From Streptomyces sp. BHT-5-2 (GTDB taxonomy: Bacteria; Actinomycetota; Actinomycetes; Streptomycetales; Streptomycetaceae), in the NCBI RefSeq assembly GCF_019774615.1, contig NZ_CP081497.1, positions 62,001 through 126,000 of the forward strand: a stretch of DNA of 64,000 nt, given 5' to 3'. A program made the position numbers and the translations under genes. The notes under the pieces were generated by a model. The model saw only the letters and a program-made list of their open reading frames with translations. It did no database searches and was not told the DNA's origin. This document shows positions 34,376 to 42,710 of the stretch, in pieces. How positions within the stretch are numbered: the first letter of the stretch is position 1; each line of letters starts with the position of its first letter.

Positions 34376-35373
34376 CCACGCGCCACCGCCCGTTGCCCTG
34401 GGGACCGATGGCACGGATGACGGCACGGCGCGCCCTGACCGCCGTGCCCGTCCTCCTCGCCGTCACCCTCGGGGTGTTCGCCCTCGCCGCCGCCTCACCC
34501 TTCGACCCCGTGCGCGCCTACGCCGGCACCGCCGGACTCACCGCCTCCCAGGAGAACCTCGACCAGCTCCGGCACAACCTCGGCGCCGACCAACCCCTGC
34601 TCACCCACTGGTGGCACTGGCTCACCGGCGCCCTCACCGGCGACCTCGGCGACTCCACCAGCCTGCGCGCCCCGGTCTCCCAGGTCATCGGCGAGCGCCT
34701 CGGCTGGTCCGTGCTGCTGTGCGCGCCGGCCTTCGCGCTCGCCATGACCGCCGGCACCCTCCTCGGCGTGCTGGCCGCCCGCCGCCGCGGCAGCCCCCTC
34801 GACCGCGCGATCACCGCCACTGCCTACGCCCTGGAAGCCGCCCCGCCCTACTGGCTCGGCCTGCTCGCCGTCTGGCTCGGCGCACTCAAACTCGGCGTAC
34901 TGCCGGCCGGCGGCCTCACCGACACCGGCAGCGACCTCGCCACCCCCGGCCAGATCGCCCGCCACCTCGCCCTCCCCGCGCTGGTGCTCGCCGTCTCCCA
35001 GCTCCCGTGGTTCGTGCTCTACGTCCGACAGGGCGTCGGCGACGCACTGGAGGAGGACCCCGTGCGCGGCGCCCGCGCCCGCGGCCTGCGCGAACGCACC
35101 GTGCTGTACCGGCACGCGCTCCGCTCCGGCCTGCTGCCCGTCCTCACCCTGATCGGCTCCCGGGTACCCGAACTCATCACCGGCGCCCTCCTCGTCGAGA
35201 CCGTCTTCAGCTGGCCCGGCATCGCCGCCGCCACCGTCCAGGCCGCCACCGGCGTCGACTTCCCGCTGCTCGCCGCGCTCACCGTGCTCGCCACCGCCGC
35301 CGTCCTCGCCGGCAACCTCCTCTCCGACCTCCTCTACGGACTGGCCGACCCGAGAGTGGGGTTCGATGGCTAG
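34372..35373 (+). CDS. ABC importer permease 1 (DppB/OppB/NikB type)
   Basis: 333 residues starting in the GTGA overlap. About six membrane helices. The periplasmic loop after helix 1 (ASPFDPVRAYAG, QENLDQLRHNLGADQPLLTHWWHWL) is typical of OppB-class proteins. The EAA coupling motif lies in EEDPVRGARARGLRERTVLYRHAL. It pairs with the next gene to form the channel. Confidence 0.92.
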   Translation: MTTRHRPLPWGPMARMTARRALTAVPVLLAVTLGVFALAAASPFDPVRAYAGTAGLTASQENLDQLRHNLGADQPLLTHWWHWLTGALTGDLGDSTSLRAPVSQVIGERLGWSVLLCAPAFALAMTAGTLLGVLAARRRGSPLDRAITATAYALEAAPPYWLGLLAVWLGALKLGVLPAGGLTDTGSDLATPGQIARHLALPALVLAVSQLPWFVLYVRQGVGDALEEDPVRGARARGLRERTVLYRHALRSGLLPVLTLIGSRVPELITGALLVETVFSWPGIAAATVQAATGVDFPLLAALTVLATAAVLAGNLLSDLLYGLADPRVGFDG

Positions 35374-36253
35374 CACCGCCGACCGCACCACCCCCGCCCG
35401 CACGCCACGGACCCGCCGCGGCACGGGCGCCCGGCGCACCCTCCGACTCCGGGCCGCCGCCACCACCCTGGCCGTCCTCGTCCTCGCCGTCCTCCTCGTC
35501 CCGCTGCTCTTCCCCCTCGACCAGCAGGCCGTGGACTTGGCCGCCAAACTCCGACCACCCTCCGCCGCCCACCCGTTCGGCACCGACGAGGTCGGCCGCG
35601 ACCTGCTGCTCCGCTGCATCTACGGACTGCGCGTCTCCCTGCTCGTCGGCGTGGTCGCCGCACTGGCCGCCACGGTCCTCGGCACCGCCGTCGGCGCGCT
35701 GGCCGGGGCGCTCGGCGGCTGGGCCGACCGCACCGTGATGCGCCTGGTCGACCTCTTCGCCGCCGTGCCGCACCTGCTGCTCGGCATCTTCGTCGTCGCC
35801 GTGTTCCGGCCCGGCGTGTGGCCGGTGATCGTCTCGGTGGCGCTGACGCACTGGCTGTCCACCGCCCGCATCGTCCGCGCCGAGGTGCTCTCGTTGCGCT
35901 CCCGCCCCCACCTCGACGCCGCCCTGGCCGGCGGCGCCTCACGATGGCGGGTGACGACCCGTCACCTCCTGCCGGCGGTGCTGCCGCAGGCCGGACTCGC
36001 CGCCGTCCTGATGGTGCCGCACGCCATCTGGCACGAATCCGCCCTCTCCTTCCTCGGCCTGGGCCTGCCCGCCCACGAGGCCAGCCTGGGCATCATGGCC
36101 AACGCCGCCCGCAGCTCCCTGCTGGCCGGCGACTGGTGGCCCACCCTCTTCCCCGGCCTGTTCCTCATCGTCCCCACCCTCGCCGTCGCCGGCCTGGCCG
36201 GCGCCTGGCGGGAACGGCTCAACCCCCGCCGCCGATCGGAGCTGACGCTGTGA
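35366..36253 (+). CDS. ABC importer permease 2 (DppC/OppC/NikC type)
   Basis: 295 residues, ATG start overlapping permease 1 by 8 bases. HPFGTDEVGRDLLLRCIYGLRVSL is the OppC hallmark; the EAA loop is DAALAGGASRWRVTTRHLLPAV; HESALSFLGLGLPAHEASLG follows as expected. Five to six helices. The N-terminal 30 residues are basic and cytoplasmic. Confidence 0.92.
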   Translation: MASTADRTTPARTPRTRRGTGARRTLRLRAAATTLAVLVLAVLLVPLLFPLDQQAVDLAAKLRPPSAAHPFGTDEVGRDLLLRCIYGLRVSLLVGVVAALAATVLGTAVGALAGALGGWADRTVMRLVDLFAAVPHLLLGIFVVAVFRPGVWPVIVSVALTHWLSTARIVRAEVLSLRSRPHLDAALAGGASRWRVTTRHLLPAVLPQAGLAAVLMVPHAIWHESALSFLGLGLPAHEASLGIMANAARSSLLAGDWWPTLFPGLFLIVPTLAVAGLAGAWRERLNPRRRSELTL

Positions 36254-37281
36254 CCGCCCACGGCACCCCCGACGCGCCCGCCGACACCGACCACGGCGAG
36301 CCCCGGCCGCTGCTCGCCGTGCGCGGGCTGACCGTCCGCTTCCGGATGCCCGGCGGCCGGTCCGTCGCCGCCGTCACCGACGCCGCCTTCGACCTGGCAC
36401 CCGGCGAATGCCTGGTCCTCGTCGGCGAGAGCGGCTGCGGCAAGTCCGTCCTGGCCTCCGCCCTGCTCGGCCTGCTCCCCGGCAACGCCGAGGCCACCGG
36501 CACCGCCCGGCTCACCGACGCCCACGGCCCCACCGAACTGCTCACCGCCCCCGAGGCCCGACTCGCCCGCTCCGTCCGCGGCCGCCGGATCGGCCTGATC
36601 CCGCAGAGCCCCGCCGCCCACCTCACCCCCGTCCGCACCGTACGCTCCCAACTGGAGGAAACCGTACGTGAGTTGACCGGCGCACGGCGCGGCCCCGAAC
36701 TGCGCGCGGCCGCCGAACGGACCGCCGCCCGCGCCGCCTTCCCGCCCGACCACCTCGACCGCCACCCGCACCAGCTCTCCGGCGGCCTCGCCCAACGCGC
36801 CGCCACCGCCCTCGCCCTGGCCGGCGACCCCCCGCTGCTGCTGGCCGACGAACCCACCACCGGCCTCGACCGCGACCTCGTCGACCGCACCGTCGACGAA
36901 CTCCGCCGGCACACCGGAACCGGCCACGCCCTGCTGATGATCACCCACGACCTGGCCGCCGCCGAACGCATCGCGGACCGGGTCGCCGTGATGTACGCCG
37001 GACGCGTCGTCGAACTCACCGACGCCCGCCGCTTCTTCGGCACGCCAGGCCCCCGCCACCCCTACGCCCGCGGCCTGCTCGACGCGCTCCCCGACCGCGC
37101 GTTCACCCCCATCCCGGGCATGCCGCCCGAACTCGGCGACCTGCCGGCCGGCTGCGCCTTCGCCGCCCGCTGCGACCGCGCCACCGCGGCCTGCGCCACG
37201 CTCCCCGCGCCACGCGACGGCGTCGCCTGCCACCACCCGGTGCCGCCGGAGAGGAACACCGACCGTGCTCGAACTGCGTGA
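36250..37281 (+). CDS. ABC importer ATPase 1 (DppD/OppD type)
   Basis: 343 residues from the GTG in the GTGA overlap. Walker A GESGCGKS, signature QLSGGLAQRAATALAL (GLAQ in place of GQQQ), Walker B LLLADEPTTGLD. The C-terminal oligopeptide-transporter extension CAFAARCDRATAAC...VACHHP, with its conserved Cys cluster, may hold an Fe-S cluster as in OppD/DppD. Confidence 0.92.
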   Translation: MTAHGTPDAPADTDHGEPRPLLAVRGLTVRFRMPGGRSVAAVTDAAFDLAPGECLVLVGESGCGKSVLASALLGLLPGNAEATGTARLTDAHGPTELLTAPEARLARSVRGRRIGLIPQSPAAHLTPVRTVRSQLEETVRELTGARRGPELRAAAERTAARAAFPPDHLDRHPHQLSGGLAQRAATALALAGDPPLLLADEPTTGLDRDLVDRTVDELRRHTGTGHALLMITHDLAAAERIADRVAVMYAGRVVELTDARRFFGTPGPRHPYARGLLDALPDRAFTPIPGMPPELGDLPAGCAFAARCDRATAACATLPAPRDGVACHHPVPPERNTDRARTA

Positions 37282-38017
37282 CATCACCGCCGGCTACGAC
37301 CGCGGCGCCCCCGTCGTCCGCGGCCGGTCCCTGACCCTCGCCCCCGGCGAGGCGGTCGGCCTGCTCGGCCCCAGCGGCTGCGGCAAGTCCACTCTGGCCC
37401 GGGTCGCCGCCCTGCTGCACCGGCCCTACGCCGGCACCGTCGTCCTGGACGGCACGCCCGCCCCGGGCTGGCGCCACCGCGCACCCCGCGCCCTGCGCAC
37501 CGCCTTCGGCGTCCTCTTCCAGCAACCCCGGCTCTCCGCCGACCCCCGCCTGCGACTCGCCGACGCGATCGCCGAACCGCTCCGCGCCACCGGCCGCAAG
37601 GCCGAAGTCCCGGACCGGCTGCGGGAGCTGGCGCCCCTCGTCGGCCTCACCGAGGACCTGCTCGCCCGCCGTCCGCACGAGGTCAGCGACGGCCAGCTGC
37701 AACGCGCCTGCCTGGCCCGCGCCCTGGTGCTCCGCCCCCGCTGGCTGATCTGCGACGAGATGACCGCGATGCTGGACGCCTCCACCACCGCCGCACTCGT
37801 CGCCGTCGTCGAGACCTACCGCCGGGAGAGCGGCGCCGGAGTGCTCGCCGTCGGCCACGACCGCACCCTGCTGGAACGCTGGTGCGACCGCACCGTCACC
37901 TGGGCGGAGCTGGGCGCAGTCACGGGGGCGCCCACCACCGGGACGTCCGGCACCGGAACACCCACCACCGGGACGCCCGGAGCCGGAACACCCACCGGAA
38001 TGCCCGGCGCCGGCTGA
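37265..38017 (+). CDS. ABC importer ATPase 2 (DppF/OppF type) with repeat-encoded tail
   Basis: 250 residues; the GTG start lies 17 bases inside the previous gene. Walker A GPSGCGKST, Walker B LICDEMTAMLD. The signature is EVSDGQLQRACLARAL: Ser-Asp-Gly replaces Ser-Gly-Gly, and Met-Thr replaces Pro-Thr after the Walker B Glu. The catalytic Glu itself is kept. The usual OppF C-terminal extension is missing; instead residues about 222-250 are a Gly/Thr/Pro run encoded by 30-base tandem repeats. Confidence 0.9.
   Translation: MLELRDITAGYDRGAPVVRGRSLTLAPGEAVGLLGPSGCGKSTLARVAALLHRPYAGTVVLDGTPAPGWRHRAPRALRTAFGVLFQQPRLSADPRLRLADAIAEPLRATGRKAEVPDRLRELAPLVGLTEDLLARRPHEVSDGQLQRACLARALVLRPRWLICDEMTAMLDASTTAALVAVVETYRRESGAGVLAVGHDRTLLERWCDRTVTWAELGAVTGAPTTGTSGTGTPTTGTPGAGTPTGMPGAG
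37931..38013 (+). repeat. 30-bp tandem repeat at the 3' end of ATPase 2
   Basis: Two near-identical 30-base units (37931-37960, 37961-37990, differing at 2 to 3 bases) and a shortened third. Each unit encodes PTTGTxGxGT. The unit length is a multiple of three, so copy-number changes keep the frame. Confidence 0.85.
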
Positions 38018-38070
38018 GCGTTCCTCCTACGATGGTGCGACGCGTGACCCACGGGGAGACAGGAGCGATC

Positions 38071-38532
38071 GTGACCGAAGTGGCGCATGTGACGACGGAA
38101 ATGAGCCCGGACCGGCCCTTCGCCGTGCCGATCACCGTCCGCGGCTATGAGACCGACACCCAGGGCCACCTCAACCAGAGCGTCTACCTCCAGTACGCCG
38201 AGCACGCCCGCTGGTCCGCCCTCCAGGCCGGCGGCATCCCGCAGAGCGAACTGGTCGCCCGCGGCATCGGCCCGGTCACCCTCGAAACCACCATCCGCTA
38301 CCGACGGGAACTCCGCGCCGGCGACGAGGTCGAGGTCAGCTGCCGATTCGTCTGGAACGAGGGCCGGACCTTCGTGATCGAGCAGACCGTGCGCAAGCCC
38401 GACGGCACCACCGCCGCCGAGATCAGCGCCGTCTGCGGCATCCTCGACCTCACCGCCCGCCATCTCCTCACCGACCCCCGAGCGGCCCTGCGCGACCTGG
38501 CGACCGACCCCGGGGTGCTGGGGCTGGCGTAG
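38071..38532 (+). CDS. Acyl-CoA thioesterase-like protein (4HBT hotdog fold)
   Basis: 153 residues from the GTG at 38071 (AGGAG 6 bases upstream; a GTG at 38044 has no such site). RGYETDTQGHLNQSVYLQYAEHAR (about 25-48) is the 4-hydroxybenzoyl-CoA thioesterase signature, with the catalytic Asp in ETDTQGH. It should hydrolyse an acyl-CoA. It lies 53 bases after the importer operon, possibly on the same transcript; a link to the imported substrate is not evident. Confidence 0.86.
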   Translation: MTEVAHVTTEMSPDRPFAVPITVRGYETDTQGHLNQSVYLQYAEHARWSALQAGGIPQSELVARGIGPVTLETTIRYRRELRAGDEVEVSCRFVWNEGRTFVIEQTVRKPDGTTAAEISAVCGILDLTARHLLTDPRAALRDLATDPGVLGLA

Positions 38533-38559
38533 CGCCGGCCGGTGACGGGCGAGCGGACC

Positions 38560-38651
38560 GGCCCGGGGGACCCTCGGGGGATTCGGCCCGGGGGACCCTT
38601 GGGGGAGGGGCGAACAGATCCCGTAGGGGATGCGAGCGCCCCCTCGGGGGC
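38560..38651. repeat. 15-bp direct repeat and hairpin between convergent genes
   Basis: GGCCCGGGGGACCCT occurs at 38560-38574 and 38585-38599, each followed by YGGGGG. GCCCC, loop CTCG, GGGGC at 38638-38651 is a probable terminator. The gap 38533-38696 holds no gene. Confidence 0.5.
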
Positions 38652-38696
38652 CCCAACGCGCGGCGGAGACCGGCTATTCCGTGCGGCGGCAACCGA

Positions 38697-39488
38697 CTAC
38701 TCCGCGGACGAACGCCCCGCCACCACCGTCACCTCCGTGCCGGCCGCCCGGATCGCCCGGACCTCCTCCGCCGGCAGCCCGTCGTCGGTGATCAGCAGGT
38801 CGAAGTCGGTCAACGGCGCCAGCGCGTACAGCCCGTCCTTCCGGAACTTGGTGTGGTCCGCGACCAGTACCCGCCGCGCCGCGCTCTCCATCATCGCCCG
38901 CTTGACCTGCACCGTCTCCGGCGAGGTGTGATAGCAGCGGCCCTTGGCGACGGCCGTCGTCGACAGGAACAGCACATCCGCCCGGTACGCCCGGACCGCG
39001 TCCGCGGTGTGCAGCCCCATGAACGCGTCATACGCCGGGAAGTACGCCCCGCCCAGCGTGATCAGCGAGATACCGGGCTCCTGCGCCAGCGTGGTGATCG
39101 CCGGCAGCGAATTGGTGATCACCGTCAGCGGGGCGTGCTCGGGCGCCTGGTGCGCCAGCATCAGACAGGTCGTGCTGTCGTCCAGCAGCACCGTCTGCCC
39201 GGGCACCAGCAGTGCCGCCGCGGCCCGCGCCAGCAGCCGCTTGGTCGCCGCCATCGTCGCCATCCGCTCCGCGACCGTGCCGTGGAACTGCGCCGACGGC
39301 AACCCCGTCGCCCCGCCCCGCACCTTCCGCAGCCACCCCTGCGCCTGCAGCGCGTCCAGATCCCGATGGGCGGTCATCAGGCTGATCCCGAACTCCGCGG
39401 CCAGGTCGGAGGTCCGCACGAACCCCCGCGCGACCACCGACTCCCGGATCCGCCGCCGCCGTTCCTCCTGGGCCTCGACCCGGTCCAT
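38697..39488 (-). CDS. DeoR-family transcriptional repressor of the polyol operon
   Basis: 263 residues from the ATG at 39488 (GGAGGGAACGGGGCG upstream). N-terminal winged HTH (RRRIRESVVARGFVRTSDLAAEFGISLMTAHRDLDAL, GWLRKVRGGA) and C-terminal sugar-phosphate-sensing DeoR domain (LLDDSTTCLMLA, ITNSLPAITTLA, LGGAYFPAYDAFMG, LVADHTKF). It is divergent from the polyol permease gene, so it is most likely its repressor, relieved by a phosphorylated intermediate. Confidence 0.92.
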   Translation of the reverse strand: MDRVEAQEERRRRIRESVVARGFVRTSDLAAEFGISLMTAHRDLDALQAQGWLRKVRGGATGLPSAQFHGTVAERMATMAATKRLLARAAAALLVPGQTVLLDDSTTCLMLAHQAPEHAPLTVITNSLPAITTLAQEPGISLITLGGAYFPAYDAFMGLHTADAVRAYRADVLFLSTTAVAKGRCYHTSPETVQVKRAMMESAARRVLVADHTKFRKDGLYALAPLTDFDLLITDDGLPAEEVRAIRAAGTEVTVVAGRSSAE

Positions 39489-39808
39489 CGCCCCGTTCCC
39501 TCCGGCTCGCGCCACGGCCACCTGCGCGCGAGGCACCGCGTGATGTTCACACGAATGTAACGCGGCGCGCGGGATGCGCATGCCCGCCGTATGCGGCTCC
39601 GCCCCGACCCCTCACGACAGGCACCCGCCCCGATGGGAAGATTCCGGCCACCCTTGACGCCCCTTTTACGCGAACGATTGCATCACCGCGTCGTCCAACG
39701 GCTCGCGGATCCCCACCCCTCCGCCGGCCCGGGCCACCCGCAACCGCCGCGCCGCGGCCCCGGTCCACCGCAGACCCGGCCCACCGCAGAAAAGAACGAG
39801 GAGCTTCG
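39489..39808. promoter_or_regulatory. Divergent regulatory region, DeoR gene and polyol operon
   Basis: 320 bases without a gene. TACATT (minus strand, 39554-39559) fits a -10 for the DeoR gene and lies inside an imperfect dyad, GTTCACA...TGTAAC (39545-39561). TTGACG at 39654-39659 is a likely -35 for the operon, with a weak -10 near 39677. The DNA at 39650-39690 is less GC-rich than its surroundings. Confidence 0.4.
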
Positions 39809-41119
39809 ATGACGAACCCTCCACCGCCCGCGCCCCGCCGCGCGCTCCCGACCCGCCTGGGCATACCGCCGACCCTCGCCTGGGGATACCTCGGACTGCT
39901 CCTCTTCATGACCGGCGACGGCGTCGAGTCCGGATACCTCTCGCCGTACCTCATCGACCGCGGCATCCCCGAACCCCGGGTCGCCCTCCTCTTCACCGTC
40001 TACGGCATCGCCGCCGGCATCGCCGCCTGGCTCTCCGGCGTCCTCTCCGACCTGTGGGGCTCCCGCCGCGTCATGTGGACCGGCCTGGCCGTCTGGGCCG
40101 CCTTCCAACTCCTCTTCCTCACCACCGCCCTGCCGCTCACCAACTACCCCCTGATGCTCCTCGCCTACGGCCTCCGCGGACTGGGCTACCCGCTCTTCGC
40201 CTACGGCTTCCTCGTCTGGATCGCCGGCGTGGCACCCCGCGCCCGCCTCGGCACCGCCATGGGCTGGTTCTGGTTCGCCTTCACCGGCGGCCTGCCCACC
40301 CTCGGCTCCCTCGTCGCCGGCAGCCTCATCCCGCACATCGGCGCCTACGCCACCCTGTGGGCCGCACTCGCACTCGTCACCGCCGGCGGACTCCTCGCCC
40401 TGCTGCTGGTCCGCGACGAACACGGCACCCGACGGCCCCGCACCGCGGGCGAGAGCCCGCTGGCCACCCTCACCGGCAGCGTCACCGTCCTCTGGCGCAA
40501 CCCCCGAGTCGGCGCCGGCGCCCTCGTCCGGGTCATCAACACCGCCTCGCAGTTCGGCTTCCTCGTCATCCTGCCGATCCACTTCACCAAGACGGTCGGC
40601 TTCACCCTCACCGCCTGGCTGCACCTGCTCAGCGTCATGTTCGCCACCAACATCTTCGCCAACCTCCTCTTCGGCGTGATCGGCGACCGCATCGGCTGGC
40701 GCCGCACCATCACCTGGTGCGGCGGCGCCGGCTGCACCCTGAGCACCCTGCTCCTCTACTACGTCCCCACCACCGCCGGCCCCGACTTCCCGCTCGCCCT
40801 CCTGGTGGCCGCGTTCTACGGCGCTACCCTGGCGGGATACGTACCGATATCAGCGTTGATGCCCTCTCTGGAGCCGCGGCACAAGGGACAGGCACTGGCG
40901 GCCCTCAACCTCGGCGCCGGCGCCAGCACCTTCGTCGGACCCGCCGTCGTCGCGGCCTTCGTCGGGCCGCTCGGCGTCGAAGGGGTGGTCTGGATCTTCG
41001 CGGGCATGTACGCGGTGAGCTGCGCCCTCACCCTCTTCCTGAAACTGCCGGACGAGCCCCGGACGGAAGCGGCCGGCCCGGACACCGCCGCGCCGCACAC
41101 CAGCCCGGCCTCGGCGTGA
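39809..41119 (+). CDS. MFS polyol permease (RbtT/DalT/CsbX type)
   Basis: 436 residues, 12 predicted helices. FMTGDGVESGYLSPYLIDRGI (about 33) and AWLSGVLSDLWGSRRVMWTGL (loop 2-3, D-x5-R-R motif) match the polyol permease subfamily that includes ribitol, D-arabitol and related transporters. GVIGDRIGWRRTITWCG repeats the motif in the C-half. The ATG has GAGGAG upstream. It begins a six-gene run (permease, two kinases, phosphatase, dehydrogenase) under the divergent DeoR gene. The exact polyol is not evident. Confidence 0.88.
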   Translation: MTNPPPPAPRRALPTRLGIPPTLAWGYLGLLLFMTGDGVESGYLSPYLIDRGIPEPRVALLFTVYGIAAGIAAWLSGVLSDLWGSRRVMWTGLAVWAAFQLLFLTTALPLTNYPLMLLAYGLRGLGYPLFAYGFLVWIAGVAPRARLGTAMGWFWFAFTGGLPTLGSLVAGSLIPHIGAYATLWAALALVTAGGLLALLLVRDEHGTRRPRTAGESPLATLTGSVTVLWRNPRVGAGALVRVINTASQFGFLVILPIHFTKTVGFTLTAWLHLLSVMFATNIFANLLFGVIGDRIGWRRTITWCGGAGCTLSTLLLYYVPTTAGPDFPLALLVAAFYGATLAGYVPISALMPSLEPRHKGQALAALNLGAGASTFVGPAVVAAFVGPLGVEGVVWIFAGMYAVSCALTLFLKLPDEPRTEAAGPDTAAPHTSPASA

Positions 41120-41132
41120 AAGGACCCCGCTG

Positions 41133-42710
41133 ATGTCCGTACTCACCATCGACGCCGGCACCACCGTCATCAAGTCCGTCGTCTTCGACGACCAGGGCAA
41201 CGAGATCGCCGTCTCCCGCGTCGCCACCGAAGTCCTCCGCCCCCACCCCGGCTGGGCCGAACAGGACATGGACGCCGTCTGGCAGGCCGTCGTCCACACC
41301 GTCCGCGACGCCCTCACCGACCTCACCGACCCCGTCCGCCTGGTCTCCTTCACCGCCCAGGGCGACGGCGCCTGGCTCATCGACGACCACGGCCGCCCCA
41401 CCGGCCCCGCCATCCTCTGGTCCGACGGCCGCGCCGGCGACCTCCTCACCACCTGGCAGCGCGCCGGCCTCCTCGAAGCCGCCTTCCGCCGCAACGGCTC
41501 ACTGACCTGCGCCGGCATGCCCAACGCCCTCTTCGCCTGGCTCACCGCCCACGACCCCGACCGGCTCGCCCGCTCCACCACCTCCCTCACCGCCGCCGGC
41601 TGGCTCTTCCTCCGCCTCACCGGCATCCGCGCCACCGACGAATCCGACGCCTCCGCCCCCTTCCTCGACCACACCACCGGCCAGTACGACCCCGCCGTCC
41701 TCGACCTCTTCGGCCTCACCCACCACGCCCGGCTCCTGCCCACCGTCCTCGGCGAGGACCAGCGCACCGCCGAACTCACCACCGCCGCCGCCACCCAACT
41801 CGGCCTGCCCGCCGGCCTCCCCGTCGTCATGGCCCCCTACGACATCGCCGCCACCGCCCGCGGCGTCGGCGTCGTCAACCCCGGCCAGGCATGCAGCATC
41901 CTCGGCACCACCCTGTGCACCGAAATCGTCCGCACCGGCATCGACACCACCGGCGAACCCTCCGGCGTCCACATCGCCTACCGCGGCCGCGAACGCGTCC
42001 TGCGCGCCTTCCCCACCCTCAACGGCGCCGAAGTCCTCGGCTGGGCCGCCCGCCTCCTCCACCTGCCCGGACCACCCGAACTCTCCCGCCTCGCCTTCCA
42101 GTCCCGACCCGGCGCCCGTGGCCTGATGTTCCTGCCCTACCTCTCGCCCGCCGGCGAACGCGCCCCCTTCCTCGACCCCGGCGCCCGCGGCTCCTTCTGG
42201 GGCCTCTCCCTCGACCACACCCCCGCCGACCTCGCCCGCGCCGTCTTCGACGGGCTCTCCCTCGTCCTGCGCGACTCACTCGCCGCCGCCCGCACCGACG
42301 TCACCGAACTCCGCCTGTGCGGCGGCGGCGCCAACAGCGACGCCTGGTGCGCCCTCATCGCCGACGCCACCGGCGTCCCCACCGCCCGCTCCGGCGACAC
42401 CGAGATCGGCGCCAAGGGCGCCTTCCTCACCGGCCTGGTCCGCACCGGCGCCGAAAGCAGCATGCACCGCGCCGCCGACAAGTACGTCCACATGCAACGC
42501 CGCTGGCAACCCGACCCCGAGCGCGCCGCCTTCTACGCCGCCCTCCACCAGGACTTCCTCAGCTGGCGCGACCTCGCCCGCAGCGCCGGCTGGCGCACCA
42601 CCGCCACCTGGCGCCCCACCGCCACAACCGGCACCACCCCCGCCCCCCGACGCACCGACCCCACCCACCACCCCGCCGAGACCCCCGCCCCTGGAGGCAT
42701 CCGTGTCTGA
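41133..42710 (+). CDS. FGGY carbohydrate kinase, erythritol kinase (EryA)-like
   Basis: 525 residues. First ATP/substrate motif MSVLTIDAGTTVIKSVVFDD, then VSFTAQGDGAWLIDDHG and LPYLSPAGERAPFLDPGARG...ARAVFDGLSLVLRD. These match EryA-type tetritol kinases more closely than glycerol or xylulose kinases. LRLCGGGANSDAWCALIADATG is the second FGGY nucleotide motif, and APYDIAATARGVG takes the place of the usual catalytic GxxD loop. A Thr/Pro-rich tail of about 40 residues follows the fold. It should phosphorylate a four- or five-carbon polyol delivered by the upstream permease. Confidence 0.85.
   Translation: MSVLTIDAGTTVIKSVVFDDQGNEIAVSRVATEVLRPHPGWAEQDMDAVWQAVVHTVRDALTDLTDPVRLVSFTAQGDGAWLIDDHGRPTGPAILWSDGRAGDLLTTWQRAGLLEAAFRRNGSLTCAGMPNALFAWLTAHDPDRLARSTTSLTAAGWLFLRLTGIRATDESDASAPFLDHTTGQYDPAVLDLFGLTHHARLLPTVLGEDQRTAELTTAAATQLGLPAGLPVVMAPYDIAATARGVGVVNPGQACSILGTTLCTEIVRTGIDTTGEPSGVHIAYRGRERVLRAFPTLNGAEVLGWAARLLHLPGPPELSRLAFQSRPGARGLMFLPYLSPAGERAPFLDPGARGSFWGLSLDHTPADLARAVFDGLSLVLRDSLAAARTDVTELRLCGGGANSDAWCALIADATGVPTARSGDTEIGAKGAFLTGLVRTGAESSMHRAADKYVHMQRRWQPDPERAAFYAALHQDFLSWRDLARSAGWRTTATWRPTATTGTTPAPRRTDPTHHPAETPAPGGIRV

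Noticed and set aside
39591..39812. 73-codon plus-strand frame ending in an ATGA overlap with the polyol permease gene
   Set aside because: Third positions are not biased, it contains a TTA, has no ribosome-binding site, and it covers the expected promoter.
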